35,116 bases of DNA from an uncultured Succiniclasticum sp. (GTDB lineage: Bacteria; Bacillota; Negativicutes; Acidaminococcales; Acidaminococcaceae), in assembly GCA_905235335.1 (NCBI GenBank), contig CAJOKZ010000024.1:1-35116 (forward strand). Direction: 5' to 3'. Below the pieces are notes generated by a model. The model saw only the letters and a program-made list of their open reading frames with translations, made no database searches and was not told the DNA's origin. Position numbers and translations under genes: made by a program. This document shows positions 1-7,570 of the stretch, piece after piece; the stretch's first letter is position 1; the number at the start of each line of letters is the position of its first letter.

Positions 1-1116
1 TACAAACCGGACTGTACAGGGAGCGTGACCGCTCCGATTTATACAACGACAGCCTATGCCCATCCCGGCGTACAGCAGAGCACCGGGTATGATTACATCC
101 GCACGCAGAACCCGACGCGGGAAAGTGTGGAACGCTGCCTGGCAGCATTGGAGGGCGGTACGAACGGCTTCGCGTTTGCGTCCGGCATGGCGGCCCTGGC
201 CTGCCTGCTGGAACTGTTTCAACCGGGGGATCATTTTATCGTTACGGCCGATTTATACGGCGGCTCGATACGGTACTTCAATGCAGTTTCCCGTAAGAAC
301 GGACTGGCCTATACCGAAGTGGACACCGGCAATCTGGAGGCCGTGGAAAAAGCGTACCGGCCAGATACAAAAGCCGTATATATCGAAACGCCGTCCAACC
401 CTACCATGCAGATTACGGATCTTCGCGCAATCAGCGAATGGGCGCATGCCAGGAACCTGAAAGTGATTGTGGATAACACATTTCTGACCCCGTATTTCCA
501 GAAACCGCTGCTGCTTGGCGCGGATATCGTCCTGCACAGCGGTACAAAATATCTGGGCGGCCACAACGACCTGCTGGCAGGAATCCTGGTGACGAAAAAT
601 GAGGAAGATACGGCAAAGGTCAAATTCCTGCAGAATACCATCGGGGCCGTATTATCTCCTTTTGACAGCTGGCTGTTGCTGCGGGGGCTGAAAACACTGC
701 CGCTACGGATGGAACGGCATGCAGCTTCGGCCCTGCAGATTGCAAAATGGCTGAAGCAGCAGCCGCAGGTCAAAAAGGTGTTTTATCCGGGATTGGAGGA
801 TTCGCCCCGTTATGATGCAAATGAAAAACAGGTGAGCGGCTTCGGCGGCATGATTTCTTTTGAAGCAGAGTCGGAAACGTTTGCCCGCAGCGTGCTATCC
901 AAATTGAAATTGGTTCTGTTTGCGGAAAGCCTGGGCGGTACGGAAACGCTGCTGACCTATCCGCTGTTGCAGACCCATTCCGATGTGCCTCGCGAGGAAG
1001 CGCTGGCAAAAGGAATCAATGAGCGCCTGTTGCGGCTTTCTGTCGGTTTGGAAGCTCCGGAAGATATTATTGCGGATTTAGCGCAGGCATTTGCCGCTGC
1101 TGCGCAGGAAGCGTAA
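1..1116 (+). CDS. Cystathionine gamma-synthase/gamma-lyase family PLP enzyme (5' partial)
   Basis: This is a Cys/Met-metabolism PLP-dependent enzyme (fold type I). The reading frame is open from base 1, and the codons before the GTG at 25 already match the family (TGSVTAPIY resembles the usual TGA-x-x-PIY), so the true start lies upstream of the window and only a short N-terminus is missing. The PLP-binding lysine lies in SGTKYLGGHND (codon 547-549). The PLP-binding Asp motif VDNTF and the substrate-loop motif ETPSNP are intact, as is the C-terminal SVGLE motif. The family joins O-acyl-homoserine to cysteine (MetB) or cleaves cystathionine (MccB/gamma-lyase), and sequence inspection alone cannot separate them. 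A second C-S lyase starts 113 bp downstream on the same strand, which supports a transsulfuration/methionine role. Confidence 0.9.
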   Translation, partial: YKPDCTGSVTAPIYTTTAYAHPGVQQSTGYDYIRTQNPTRESVERCLAALEGGTNGFAFASGMAALACLLELFQPGDHFIVTADLYGGSIRYFNAVSRKNGLAYTEVDTGNLEAVEKAYRPDTKAVYIETPSNPTMQITDLRAISEWAHARNLKVIVDNTFLTPYFQKPLLLGADIVLHSGTKYLGGHNDLLAGILVTKNEEDTAKVKFLQNTIGAVLSPFDSWLLLRGLKTLPLRMERHAASALQIAKWLKQQPQVKKVFYPGLEDSPRYDANEKQVSGFGGMISFEAESETFARSVLSKLKLVLFAESLGGTETLLTYPLLQTHSDVPREEALAKGINERLLRLSVGLEAPEDIIADLAQAFAAAAQEA

Positions 1117-1229
1117 CTTGTGCGGCACACGATGTTTTGCAGGATGGATACCCCCCTGCAGTACCGCAATGGAAACGTGTCCCGGTGCAGGCGATTTGAT
1201 TCATCAAAGGAATAGATACGGAGGGTTCC

Positions 1230-2402
1230 ATGGATCTTGATACAATTATTGACCGGCATCATACAGACTGCCTGAAATTCGACGCCGCAGTCCGGCGCGG
1301 GTATCCGGAAGACATTCTGCCCCTGTGGGTGGCGGACATGGATTTTCCCACGGCCCGGCCTATCATTGAGGCGATACAGAAACGGACGGCCCACGGTATT
1401 TTCGGTTACAGTGAATCCGACCCTGAGCGGCTGTACCGTGTGCTGGAGAAATGGTTCAGGGAACAGCACGGCTGGCAGATCCAAAAGGAGTGGCTCTTGC
1501 AGACACCGGGCGTGGTGTTCGCGCTGGCCATGGCGGTAAAGGCCTTTACAGAACCTGGTGACGCGGTGCTGATCCAGCAGCCGGTGTATTATCCGTTCAG
1601 CGAAGTGATTTTGGATAACGGACGCCGCAGGGTGAGCAGCGATCTGGTCCTGAAAGACGGACGATATGAAATCGATTTTGCTGATTTTGAACAAAAGATT
1701 ATCGAAAACGAGGTAAAACTGTATTTACTGTGCAGTCCCCATAATCCGGCGGGCCGGGTCTGGACCGCGGAAGAGCTGAAAACTGTCGCTGCTGTTTGTC
1801 ACAAACATAATGTAACTGTAGTAGCGGACGAGATTCATGAAGATTTTGTCTGGACGGACCGGCCCCATATTTCGTATGCGTCTTTGGGGGAAGCCTTTGC
1901 AGAAAACGCTGTCATCTGCACAGCGCCCAGCAAAACCTTCAATCTGGCAGGGCTGCAGATTTCCAATATTTTCATTCCAAATTATAGGTTGCGCAGAAAG
2001 TTCAAACATGAAATCAATGCGGCGGGTTACAGCCAGCTGAACACACTGGGCCTGGTTGCATGCGAAGCGGCGTATCAGTACGGTCTTCCCTGGCTGGATG
2101 AGGTCAGGGCGTATATTCGCGGAAACATCGATTTTACCGGGAATTTCCTGAAGACACACATTCCGCAGATCAAACTGATCGAACCGGAAGGAACCTACCT
2201 TTTGTGGCTGGATTGCCGCGGGCTGGGACTTGCCGATTCCGAACTGGAAGAGCTCATTGTAAAAAAAGCCGGCCTGTGGCTGGACAGCGGCGCAATCTTC
2301 GGCGCGGCGGGAAAAGGATTCCAGCGTATCAATGCGGCCTGCCCAAGAAGCGTGCTGCAGGAGGCGCTGGAACGGATCCAACAGGCCGTGGCGGCACTTT
2401 GA
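1230..2402 (+). CDS. patB: PatB/MalY-family cystathionine beta-lyase (C-S lyase)
   Basis: This is a 390-residue fold-type-I PLP enzyme of the MalY/PatB branch of class I/II aminotransferases. That branch cleaves cystathionine, or cysteine and its S-conjugates, to a thiol, pyruvate and ammonia. Hallmarks are the N-terminal LPLWVADMDF motif (about residues 30-39), SPHNPAGRVW (169-178), VVADEIHEDF with the PLP-ring Asp200, and the Schiff-base Lys235 in PSKTFNLAG. The start is set by GAGGG seven bases upstream (1221-1225). Its position after the gamma-synthase-type gene makes a two-step cysteine-to-homocysteine route likely. A desulfhydrase or a role in sulfur-compound detoxification is also possible. 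E. coli MalY also acts as a regulator, but nothing here shows that. Confidence 0.9.
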   Translation: MDLDTIIDRHHTDCLKFDAAVRRGYPEDILPLWVADMDFPTARPIIEAIQKRTAHGIFGYSESDPERLYRVLEKWFREQHGWQIQKEWLLQTPGVVFALAMAVKAFTEPGDAVLIQQPVYYPFSEVILDNGRRRVSSDLVLKDGRYEIDFADFEQKIIENEVKLYLLCSPHNPAGRVWTAEELKTVAAVCHKHNVTVVADEIHEDFVWTDRPHISYASLGEAFAENAVICTAPSKTFNLAGLQISNIFIPNYRLRRKFKHEINAAGYSQLNTLGLVACEAAYQYGLPWLDEVRAYIRGNIDFTGNFLKTHIPQIKLIEPEGTYLLWLDCRGLGLADSELEELIVKKAGLWLDSGAIFGAAGKGFQRINAACPRSVLQEALERIQQAVAAL

Positions 2403-2558
2403 ATGAGTTGGCGATTCCTCATGCGGCGCTTTTTTGTATACGTGATCAGCGGTGCAATCTTCAGCGCCTGGCAGAATATTCCCGGCTCCCTGATGGTTCC
2501 TGACTTTCCGGCAGGCAGGCGCCGGTTCAACCGGAAACCGATAATGGACTGTCGATAA
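2403..2558 (+). CDS. Possible small ORF abutting patB, unknown
   Basis: A 51-codon frame begins with ATG immediately after the patB stop (TGA-ATG) and ends at TAA 2556-2558. The predicted peptide starts MSWRFLMRRFFVYVISGAIF, a basic N-terminus followed by a short hydrophobic run, and then becomes Arg/Pro-rich. There is no separate ribosome binding site, so it could only be translated by coupling to patB. I recognise no family. It may be a chance frame. Confidence 0.2.
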   Translation: MSWRFLMRRFFVYVISGAIFSAWQNIPGSLMVPDFPAGRRRFNRKPIMDCR

Positions 2559-2614
2559 AACAGGGCACCGCTGCCGCTGGTATTTCCGGCTCTTGTCTCC
2601 TGCTAACATTCCGC

Positions 2615-2643
2615 TTTACAAAAGAATAAAATGGTATTACAAT
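2615..2643 (+). promoter_or_regulatory. glmS promoter
   Basis: TTTACA (2615-2620) and TACAAT (2638-2643) are separated by exactly 17 bp, a near-consensus vegetative promoter. Transcription would start near 2650, about 110 bases before the glmS ATG and only a few bases before the terminator hairpin at 2653. Confidence 0.75.
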
Positions 2644-2652
2644 AACACCATA

Positions 2653-2700
2653 AACAACAAGGATGTTGTGTATTTTCCCAAAGGCCTTGTTGTTTTTTTT
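2653..2700 (+). terminator. Intrinsic terminator/attenuator in the glmS leader
   Basis: AACAACAAGG (2653-2662) pairs perfectly with CCTTGTTGTT (2685-2694) around a 22-base loop, and the 3' arm runs into eight T residues (2693-2700). A weaker alternative pairing, ACAAC (2654-2658) with GTTGT (2665-2669), would break the terminator stem. The element lies between the glmS promoter and the gene, so besides stopping patB read-through it would stop most glmS transcripts unless relieved. No glmS-ribozyme-like sequence is apparent. Confidence 0.7.
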
Positions 2701-2760
2701 ATTAGATACAAAAGAATGTTGCTGGAAAGCAATGAATTATTATTTCAGGGGGAAGTCTGT

Positions 2761-4584
2761 ATGTGTGGAATCGTTGGATTTACCGGGGCGCAGAACGCGG
2801 CGCCGATCCTTTTGGAAGGGTTGAAAAAGCTGGAATACCGCGGGTATGATTCTGCGGGAATTGCTGTCATGAACGAACAGAAAATCACGGTCCAAAAAGT
2901 GACGGGACGGATTGCCAATCTGTGTGAGAAGACCCGGGACGGGCTTGACATACCAGGCACGACCGGCATCGGGCATACCCGCTGGGCTACACACGGTGCT
3001 CCGACAGAAGAAAACGCCCATCCCCATATGAGCAACGACGGAAAATTTGCCGTGGTGCACAACGGCATTATCGAAAATTATATGTCCCTTCGGGAGGAAC
3101 TGATCCGCGACGGATACCATTTTGAAAGCGAGACGGATACGGAAGTCATCGTCCATCTGATTGAAATGTTCTACCGCGGTGATGTGCGGGAGGCGCTGAT
3201 CCGTACGACAAACAGACTTCGCGGTTCCTATGCGCTGGGTGTCATCTGCTCCGAAGAACCGGGTAAGATTTATGCTGTCAGGGAGTCGAGTCCGCTGATC
3301 CTTGGTATCGGGCTGGGGGAAAACTTTTTCGCCTCTGATGTAACGGCACTTGTTAATCATACGCGTAACGTGATCTATCTGGAAGACGGCGAGTTCGCTG
3401 AATTATCTAAAGAAAGCATCCGGATCTTTGACTGCACGGGGCAGACTGTCAGCCGCAAGGCAACCCGTATCCTGTGGGATGTACAGGCGGCGGAAAAGGG
3501 CGGATATGAGCATTTTATGCTCAAGGAGATCATGGAGCAGCCCGGTGCCGTGAAAGCGACGATTGCTCCCCGGATCCGTGACGGCAGGGTGTTCTTTGAG
3601 GAACTGGGCTTATCTTCCGACGAGATCCAGAATATCCGCAAAATAATCATAACGGCCTGCGGTTCGGCATATTATGCAGGCTGTGCCGGGAAATACGCCA
3701 TCGAAAAGCTGTGCCGTATCCCGGTGGTGGTGGAACTGGCCAGCGAACTTCGTTATAGCGATCCGATCATTGACGGGCACACGCTTTTGATTGTCATCTC
3801 CCAGTCCGGTGAAACGGCGGATACGATTGCGGCGCTAAAAGAATGCAAGAACAGAGGGGCCAGGTCGCTGGCAATCGTCAATGTGGTGGGCAGTTCCGTG
3901 GCCAAATTGGCTGATTACACAATCTACACCTGGGCGGGACCGGAGATCGCCGTTGCGACAACGAAGGGTTATACCACGCAGGTCTCGGTTCTGTATATGC
4001 TGGCCGTGTACCTGGCGGATAAAATGGGTCTTATTGCCGGCAGGGAGAAGCAGCTGATCCATTCACTGCAGGCCCTGCCTCGCCAGATCCAGCAGGCCTT
4101 CGACCTGAATTCCGGTATACCGGCGCTGGCAAAGAAATATCACGGCAGCAAATCCATTTTCTTCATCGGAAGGAATACGGATTATGCTATCGCCCTGGAA
4201 GGCGCGCTGAAACTGAAGGAGATTTCCTATCTGCATGCGGAAGCCTACGCGGCAGGAGAATTAAAACACGGTACCATTGCGCTGATCGAGGAACACCAGC
4301 CTGTGGTGGCGCTGTGCTGCAACCGGTCCATTATGGAGAAGACGCTGAGCAACATCGTGGAAGTAAAATCCCGGGGGGCCGAGGTTCTGGCGCTGACCTT
4401 CCGGAACAACCAGAAGATTCTTTCCGTCGCGGACGACCTTATGTTTATACCGGATGTGGACGCCCTGTTTTCCGCCGTGGTGGAAATCGTACCGTTGCAG
4501 CTGCTGGCTTATTATGTCGCCAGGGAGAACGGATGCGATATCGACAAGCCAAAGAATCTGGCCAAGTCGGTTACGGTTGAGTAG
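2761..4584 (+). CDS. glmS: Glutamine-fructose-6-phosphate aminotransferase (isomerizing)
   Basis: GlmS makes glucosamine-6-phosphate from fructose-6-phosphate and glutamine, the first committed step towards UDP-GlcNAc for peptidoglycan and lipopolysaccharide. The 607-residue product has the usual family length. The ATG at 2761 is chosen because it gives MCGIVGF, whose Cys2 is the processed N-terminal nucleophile of the Ntn glutaminase, and because AGGGGGAAG lies just upstream; an in-frame extension upstream has no family similarity. The order is glutaminase (1 to about 235, with LEYRGYDSAG and GHTRWATHG), then two SIS isomerase domains (ACGSAYYAG, then SQSGETADT), ending in the hallmark PKNLAKSVTVE. 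It is a single-gene unit with its own promoter and a strong 3' terminator. Confidence 0.97.
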   Translation: MCGIVGFTGAQNAAPILLEGLKKLEYRGYDSAGIAVMNEQKITVQKVTGRIANLCEKTRDGLDIPGTTGIGHTRWATHGAPTEENAHPHMSNDGKFAVVHNGIIENYMSLREELIRDGYHFESETDTEVIVHLIEMFYRGDVREALIRTTNRLRGSYALGVICSEEPGKIYAVRESSPLILGIGLGENFFASDVTALVNHTRNVIYLEDGEFAELSKESIRIFDCTGQTVSRKATRILWDVQAAEKGGYEHFMLKEIMEQPGAVKATIAPRIRDGRVFFEELGLSSDEIQNIRKIIITACGSAYYAGCAGKYAIEKLCRIPVVVELASELRYSDPIIDGHTLLIVISQSGETADTIAALKECKNRGARSLAIVNVVGSSVAKLADYTIYTWAGPEIAVATTKGYTTQVSVLYMLAVYLADKMGLIAGREKQLIHSLQALPRQIQQAFDLNSGIPALAKKYHGSKSIFFIGRNTDYAIALEGALKLKEISYLHAEAYAAGELKHGTIALIEEHQPVVALCCNRSIMEKTLSNIVEVKSRGAEVLALTFRNNQKILSVADDLMFIPDVDALFSAVVEIVPLQLLAYYVARENGCDIDKPKNLAKSVTVE

Positions 4585-4618
4585 GGGAAGGAGCACTTCG
4601 ATATCTGGGGAAAGACAC

Positions 4619-4654
4619 AAAACGCGTTGCGAAATTATTTTCGCAACGCGTTTT
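4619..4654. terminator. Terminator between convergent glmS and aldo/keto reductase
   Basis: A perfect 16-bp stem (4619-4634 with 4639-4654) encloses the 4-base loop TTAT. The arms end in TTTT on the top strand and, by symmetry, on the bottom strand. It therefore fits both glmS (stop at 4584) and the leftward aldo/keto reductase gene (stop at 4714). Confidence 0.85.
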
Positions 4655-4713
4655 CTCATGGGGCGTATGAGTATAAAACTGTTTCTGTAAATCAGAATCT
4701 GTACCTGATTTTA

Positions 4714-5715
4714 TTATTTCCCGGTATCTTCCGGCACGGTCCCCAGCTTTGCGATGTCTTTATTGTCGCGGGTACCGTAGATTTTAATTTTGGATAATTC
4801 TGTATTAAGGGCGGCGTATTCTTCGTTTGACAGCACCACATCTGCGGCGCCGAGGTTTTCCACAATACGTTCCTTCTTCCGCATACCCGGGATCGGCACC
4901 ACAAAATCACCGTAGGCCAGCACCCATGCCAGACCGATTTGTGCGGGGGTGCAGTTTTTTTTCGCTGCGAACTTCCGTACCAACGCAAGAAGCGGTTCAT
5001 TCGCTGTCATATTCTCTTTGTTGAAACGCGTGATCACCGTGCGAAGATCATTTTTCTGGAAGGTATCCGTTGCGCTGAATTTACCTGACAGGAATCCATT
5101 TGCCATGGGGGCGAAGGCAACAAAACCGATTTCCTGCTCACGGCAAAACGGAAGGACGTCCTTTTCCCATTTTCGTTCCATCATGGAATATTCGCTCTGA
5201 ATAGCTGTGATCGGTGTGATGGCATGGGCCTTTTTTACCTGTTCCAGTGTCGGCGATGCCTGTCCCCAGGCACGAATCTTGCCTTCCCTGATGAGCTTTC
5301 CCATAATCTCGGCCACCTGCTCTTCGCTGCCTTCTTCCATCTGGTGCTCCGTATAAAGGTCAATATAGTCCGTCTGCAGGCGGCGCAGCGACCCTTCGAT
5401 GTCTTTGCGTATGCCGGCCTCTGACAGTTTTCCTTCCGGCATATCCTGTCCCGGAAGCGGCGTCGGCCAGAACTTGTCGGAGATAATGATTTTGTCCCGC
5501 GGTAATCCTTTCAGTGCCTTCCCAACAAATTCCTCGTTTTTAAAATAAGAATACATCTCTGCTGTGTCAAAGAAGTTGCAGCCCAGTTCGAAAGCCGTAT
5601 GTACGGCGCGGATACCGTCTTCTTCGGACGGTCTGTCGCCATATGCGTGGGTAAAGCCCATGCAGCCCATGCCTATGGCTGATACGGTAAGGTCGCGCAG
5701 CTTTCTTGTTTTCAT
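4714..5715 (-). CDS. Aldo/keto reductase
   Basis: This 333-residue protein is a (beta/alpha)8 NADPH-dependent oxidoreductase of the aldo/keto reductase superfamily, close to the YakC/IolS-like group. The catalytic tetrad is visible: Asp in NFFDTAEMY, Tyr in the same motif, Lys in IISDKFW, and His in LYTEHQ. The NADP-binding end is present as PIPGMRKKERIVEN. It starts MKTRKLRDLTVSAIGMGCMG, the canonical beginning, with AAGGA upstream. It lies 37 bp downstream of an SDR gene on the same strand, so the two probably form an operon facing a divergent LysR regulator. The substrate is unknown; related enzymes reduce methylglyoxal and other aldehydes. Confidence 0.9.
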   Translation of the reverse strand: MKTRKLRDLTVSAIGMGCMGFTHAYGDRPSEEDGIRAVHTAFELGCNFFDTAEMYSYFKNEEFVGKALKGLPRDKIIISDKFWPTPLPGQDMPEGKLSEAGIRKDIEGSLRRLQTDYIDLYTEHQMEEGSEEQVAEIMGKLIREGKIRAWGQASPTLEQVKKAHAITPITAIQSEYSMMERKWEKDVLPFCREQEIGFVAFAPMANGFLSGKFSATDTFQKNDLRTVITRFNKENMTANEPLLALVRKFAAKKNCTPAQIGLAWVLAYGDFVVPIPGMRKKERIVENLGAADVVLSNEEYAALNTELSKIKIYGTRDNKDIAKLGTVPEDTGK

Positions 5716-5752
5716 TGTTTATCTATCCTTCTTTCATTAGATGTGAATGTGA

Positions 5753-6397
5753 TTAATATACGGTTTCGTTTGTTTCCCGTGTTTTATACAGCTTCCAGAA
5801 TTCTTCGGCGATGGATCCGGGAGAAAAATACTCATTTGACCCGATGCATCCCGTCACCTGTACGGTGCCGATATAGATGCCTTTTTCGCGCTGCACGGGT
5901 GCAAGGGCCTGTACCATGGCGCGAAGGGCGGCCTTGTCCATGGAAAGGGGCAGGTAATCGGCATAGGGCTGGAGGGCCAGGCCGCCTCCGGTTATAAGGA
6001 TGGCGCCGTTCTTTTTTGCGAATTCCGCTGTATCGGCCAGACGGATGCAGTGATAGGCTCCTGCAACATCAGCAATATAGTGTTCCACCAGTGTATTGGC
6101 ATCCAGCGTTTCCTTGTCATCCGGTGCCGTGATGCCTACATTGTAGAACACAACATCCGGTACGCCGTAAGCCGCCACTGCTTTTTGGAAGGATACTGCA
6201 AACCCTTTAAAATCTGTTACATCAGCAGTTTGGGTATGCGCCTCGAAGCCCCTGGCGGCAAAGTCCGCAGCATACTCCTGCAGGCGCGACCCGTTTCTCG
6301 CCATCAGGACGACGCGGAATCCTTCGGAGGCAAACTTGTTTGCAACGCCGTTCCCCAGCCCTTTGCCTGCGCCGATTACAAAAATTGTCTTTTTCAT
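5753..6397 (-). CDS. Atypical short-chain dehydrogenase (SDR) lacking the catalytic Tyr
   Basis: The 214-residue Rossmann-fold protein has the SDR cofactor motif GAGKGLG near the N-terminus and an Asn-bearing YNVGI where NAG is usual. The segment corresponding to YxxxK reads LPLSMDKAALRAM: the Lys is kept but the residue four before it is Leu, not Tyr. The catalytic Ser region is ITGGGLAL. From memory, a group of bacterial SDRs shares this GGGLAL...K-AAL pattern, so this looks like a divergent subfamily rather than a broken gene. The frame is full length with a good ribosome binding site (AAGGGG). It is probably the first gene of an operon with the aldo/keto reductase and is likely a LysR target. 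Whether it is a redox enzyme is uncertain. Confidence 0.85.
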   Translation of the reverse strand: MKKTIFVIGAGKGLGNGVANKFASEGFRVVLMARNGSRLQEYAADFAARGFEAHTQTADVTDFKGFAVSFQKAVAAYGVPDVVFYNVGITAPDDKETLDANTLVEHYIADVAGAYHCIRLADTAEFAKKNGAILITGGGLALQPYADYLPLSMDKAALRAMVQALAPVQREKGIYIGTVQVTGCIGSNEYFSPGSIAEEFWKLYKTRETNETVY

Positions 6398-6527
6398 AAT
6401 TAAACCCCTTTCTGCTTTTATCCAGCCTCTTAATAAACAGTACCATCCCCGACGGCCCAGCTGTTTTGGCCGTTCTTTTTCGTATCATGATACCCTTCTT
6501 GTGTTTGACAGGGAAGAGTCCAATATG

Positions 6528-6554
6528 TTAACATGGCGTTAATATATTCTTAAC
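6528..6554. promoter_or_regulatory. Candidate LysR operator (three alternating half-sites)
   Basis: TTAAC (6528-6532), GTTAA (6538-6542) and TTAAC (6550-6554) form two overlapping dyads: TTAAC-N5-GTTAA and GTTAA-N7-TTAAC. The block lies 24 bases before the LysR start codon, in the divergent intergenic region. LysR-type regulators usually bind such dyads and autoregulate. A TTGACA at 6505-6510 lies just upstream, but I find no good matching -10. Confidence 0.5.
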
Positions 6555-6578
6555 ACCGTAAAAGAGGAGAGGATCAAT

Positions 6579-7472
6579 ATGCTGCAGTCCTGCGTGAAGA
6601 CATTTTTGCAGACGGCGGAGAGTGGAAGTTTTTCTGCCGCTGCATCCCGTTTGTATGTTTCCAGGGTGTCTGTGATGAATCAGATCAATGCGTTGGAAGC
6701 AAGCGTGGGCGTACCATTGTTCCGGCGCACAAGCCACGGGGTCGTGCTCACCGATGCAGGCAGAAGTTTCCAGAAGAACGCGCGGAAGATCCTGCGCATG
6801 TCAGAGGATGCCATCCGGGAGGCGCGGGAAGCCGGCAGACCTGAGACGGTGACGATCCGTGTCGGCGCCTCCATGATGCGGCCGGCTGCTCGGCTGGTGG
6901 AACTGTGGGAAGGGATGGAAAACGACAGACGGAATGTTCAGTTCAGCATTATATCTTTTCATGACGGCATCGATGGCCTGAAAAACATGCTCCACGGTTT
7001 GGGAGACACCATCGACTGCTTTGTTTCCCCTTGCGGATCGGTGAAACTTCTTATGGAATACGGATTTTGTCCTTTTGGCTCCTGCCGGGTGGAAATAGCT
7101 ATGTCACGAAAGCATCCTTTGGCAAAAAAGAAGATCCTCCGCTGGGAGGATCTGGAAAATGAATCCCTGATGCTGCTGAACCGCGGGGAATCTTATGTAT
7201 TGGACGGGCTGCGGGATGAAATCCTGCGCGATCATCCGAAAATCCGTATCGTTGATTTTAATGGCTACTATGACATATCCGCATTCAATCTCTGCGAACA
7301 GAAGGGATATATCATGGAAACCCTGGATATCTGGGAAAACCTGCACCCTTCGCTGGTTACCGTTCCTGTGGAATGGCCCTATAAAATGCCGTATGGCCTT
7401 CTGTACGCAAAAAACCCTTCTGCTGCGGTGAAAAACCTGGTGGATGCGGTTCATGAATATGTATCACGATAA
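6579..7472 (+). CDS. LysR-family transcriptional regulator
   Basis: This 297-residue protein has the LysR N-terminal winged helix-turn-helix (about residues 1-60): FLQTAESGSFSAAASRLYVS, then LEASVGVPLFRR and the TDAGRSF turn. A periplasmic-binding-protein-like effector domain follows, with no obvious defects. AGAGGAGAGG lies directly upstream of the ATG. It is transcribed divergently from the SDR-aldo/keto reductase pair, the standard arrangement for a LysR protein controlling its neighbours. The effector is unknown. Its stop codon overlaps the T-run of the leftward purF terminator. Confidence 0.92.
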   Translation: MLQSCVKTFLQTAESGSFSAAASRLYVSRVSVMNQINALEASVGVPLFRRTSHGVVLTDAGRSFQKNARKILRMSEDAIREAREAGRPETVTIRVGASMMRPAARLVELWEGMENDRRNVQFSIISFHDGIDGLKNMLHGLGDTIDCFVSPCGSVKLLMEYGFCPFGSCRVEIAMSRKHPLAKKKILRWEDLENESLMLLNRGESYVLDGLRDEILRDHPKIRIVDFNGYYDISAFNLCEQKGYIMETLDIWENLHPSLVTVPVEWPYKMPYGLLYAKNPSAAVKNLVDAVHEYVSR

Positions 7473-7513
7473 AAAAGCAGCCGCTGGAATGCATATCATT
7501 CCTTCGCGGCTGC
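7471..7513 (-). terminator. purF terminator
   Basis: Read on the minus strand, GCAGCCGC (7513-7506) pairs with GCGGCTGC (7484-7477), and extra base pairs inside the loop come from CATTCC/GGAATG. Six T residues follow (7476-7471). It lies about 60 bases past the purF stop and overlaps the last codon of the convergent LysR gene. Confidence 0.8.
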
Positions 7514-7570
7514 CAATACTTTTCCATTTCTGTTGTCCTGATCTTCAAATTGCTTCGTGCTGCGGCGATA

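Noticed and set aside
2590..2760. glmS self-cleaving ribozyme
   Set aside because: The leader of about 110 nucleotides is taken up by a terminator hairpin and shows none of the ribozyme core sequence.
6452..6480. ACGGCC...GGCCGT hairpin with TCTTTTT on the top strand upstream of the LysR gene
   Set aside because: It has terminator shape, but no rightward gene precedes it between the divergent genes, so a function cannot be supported.
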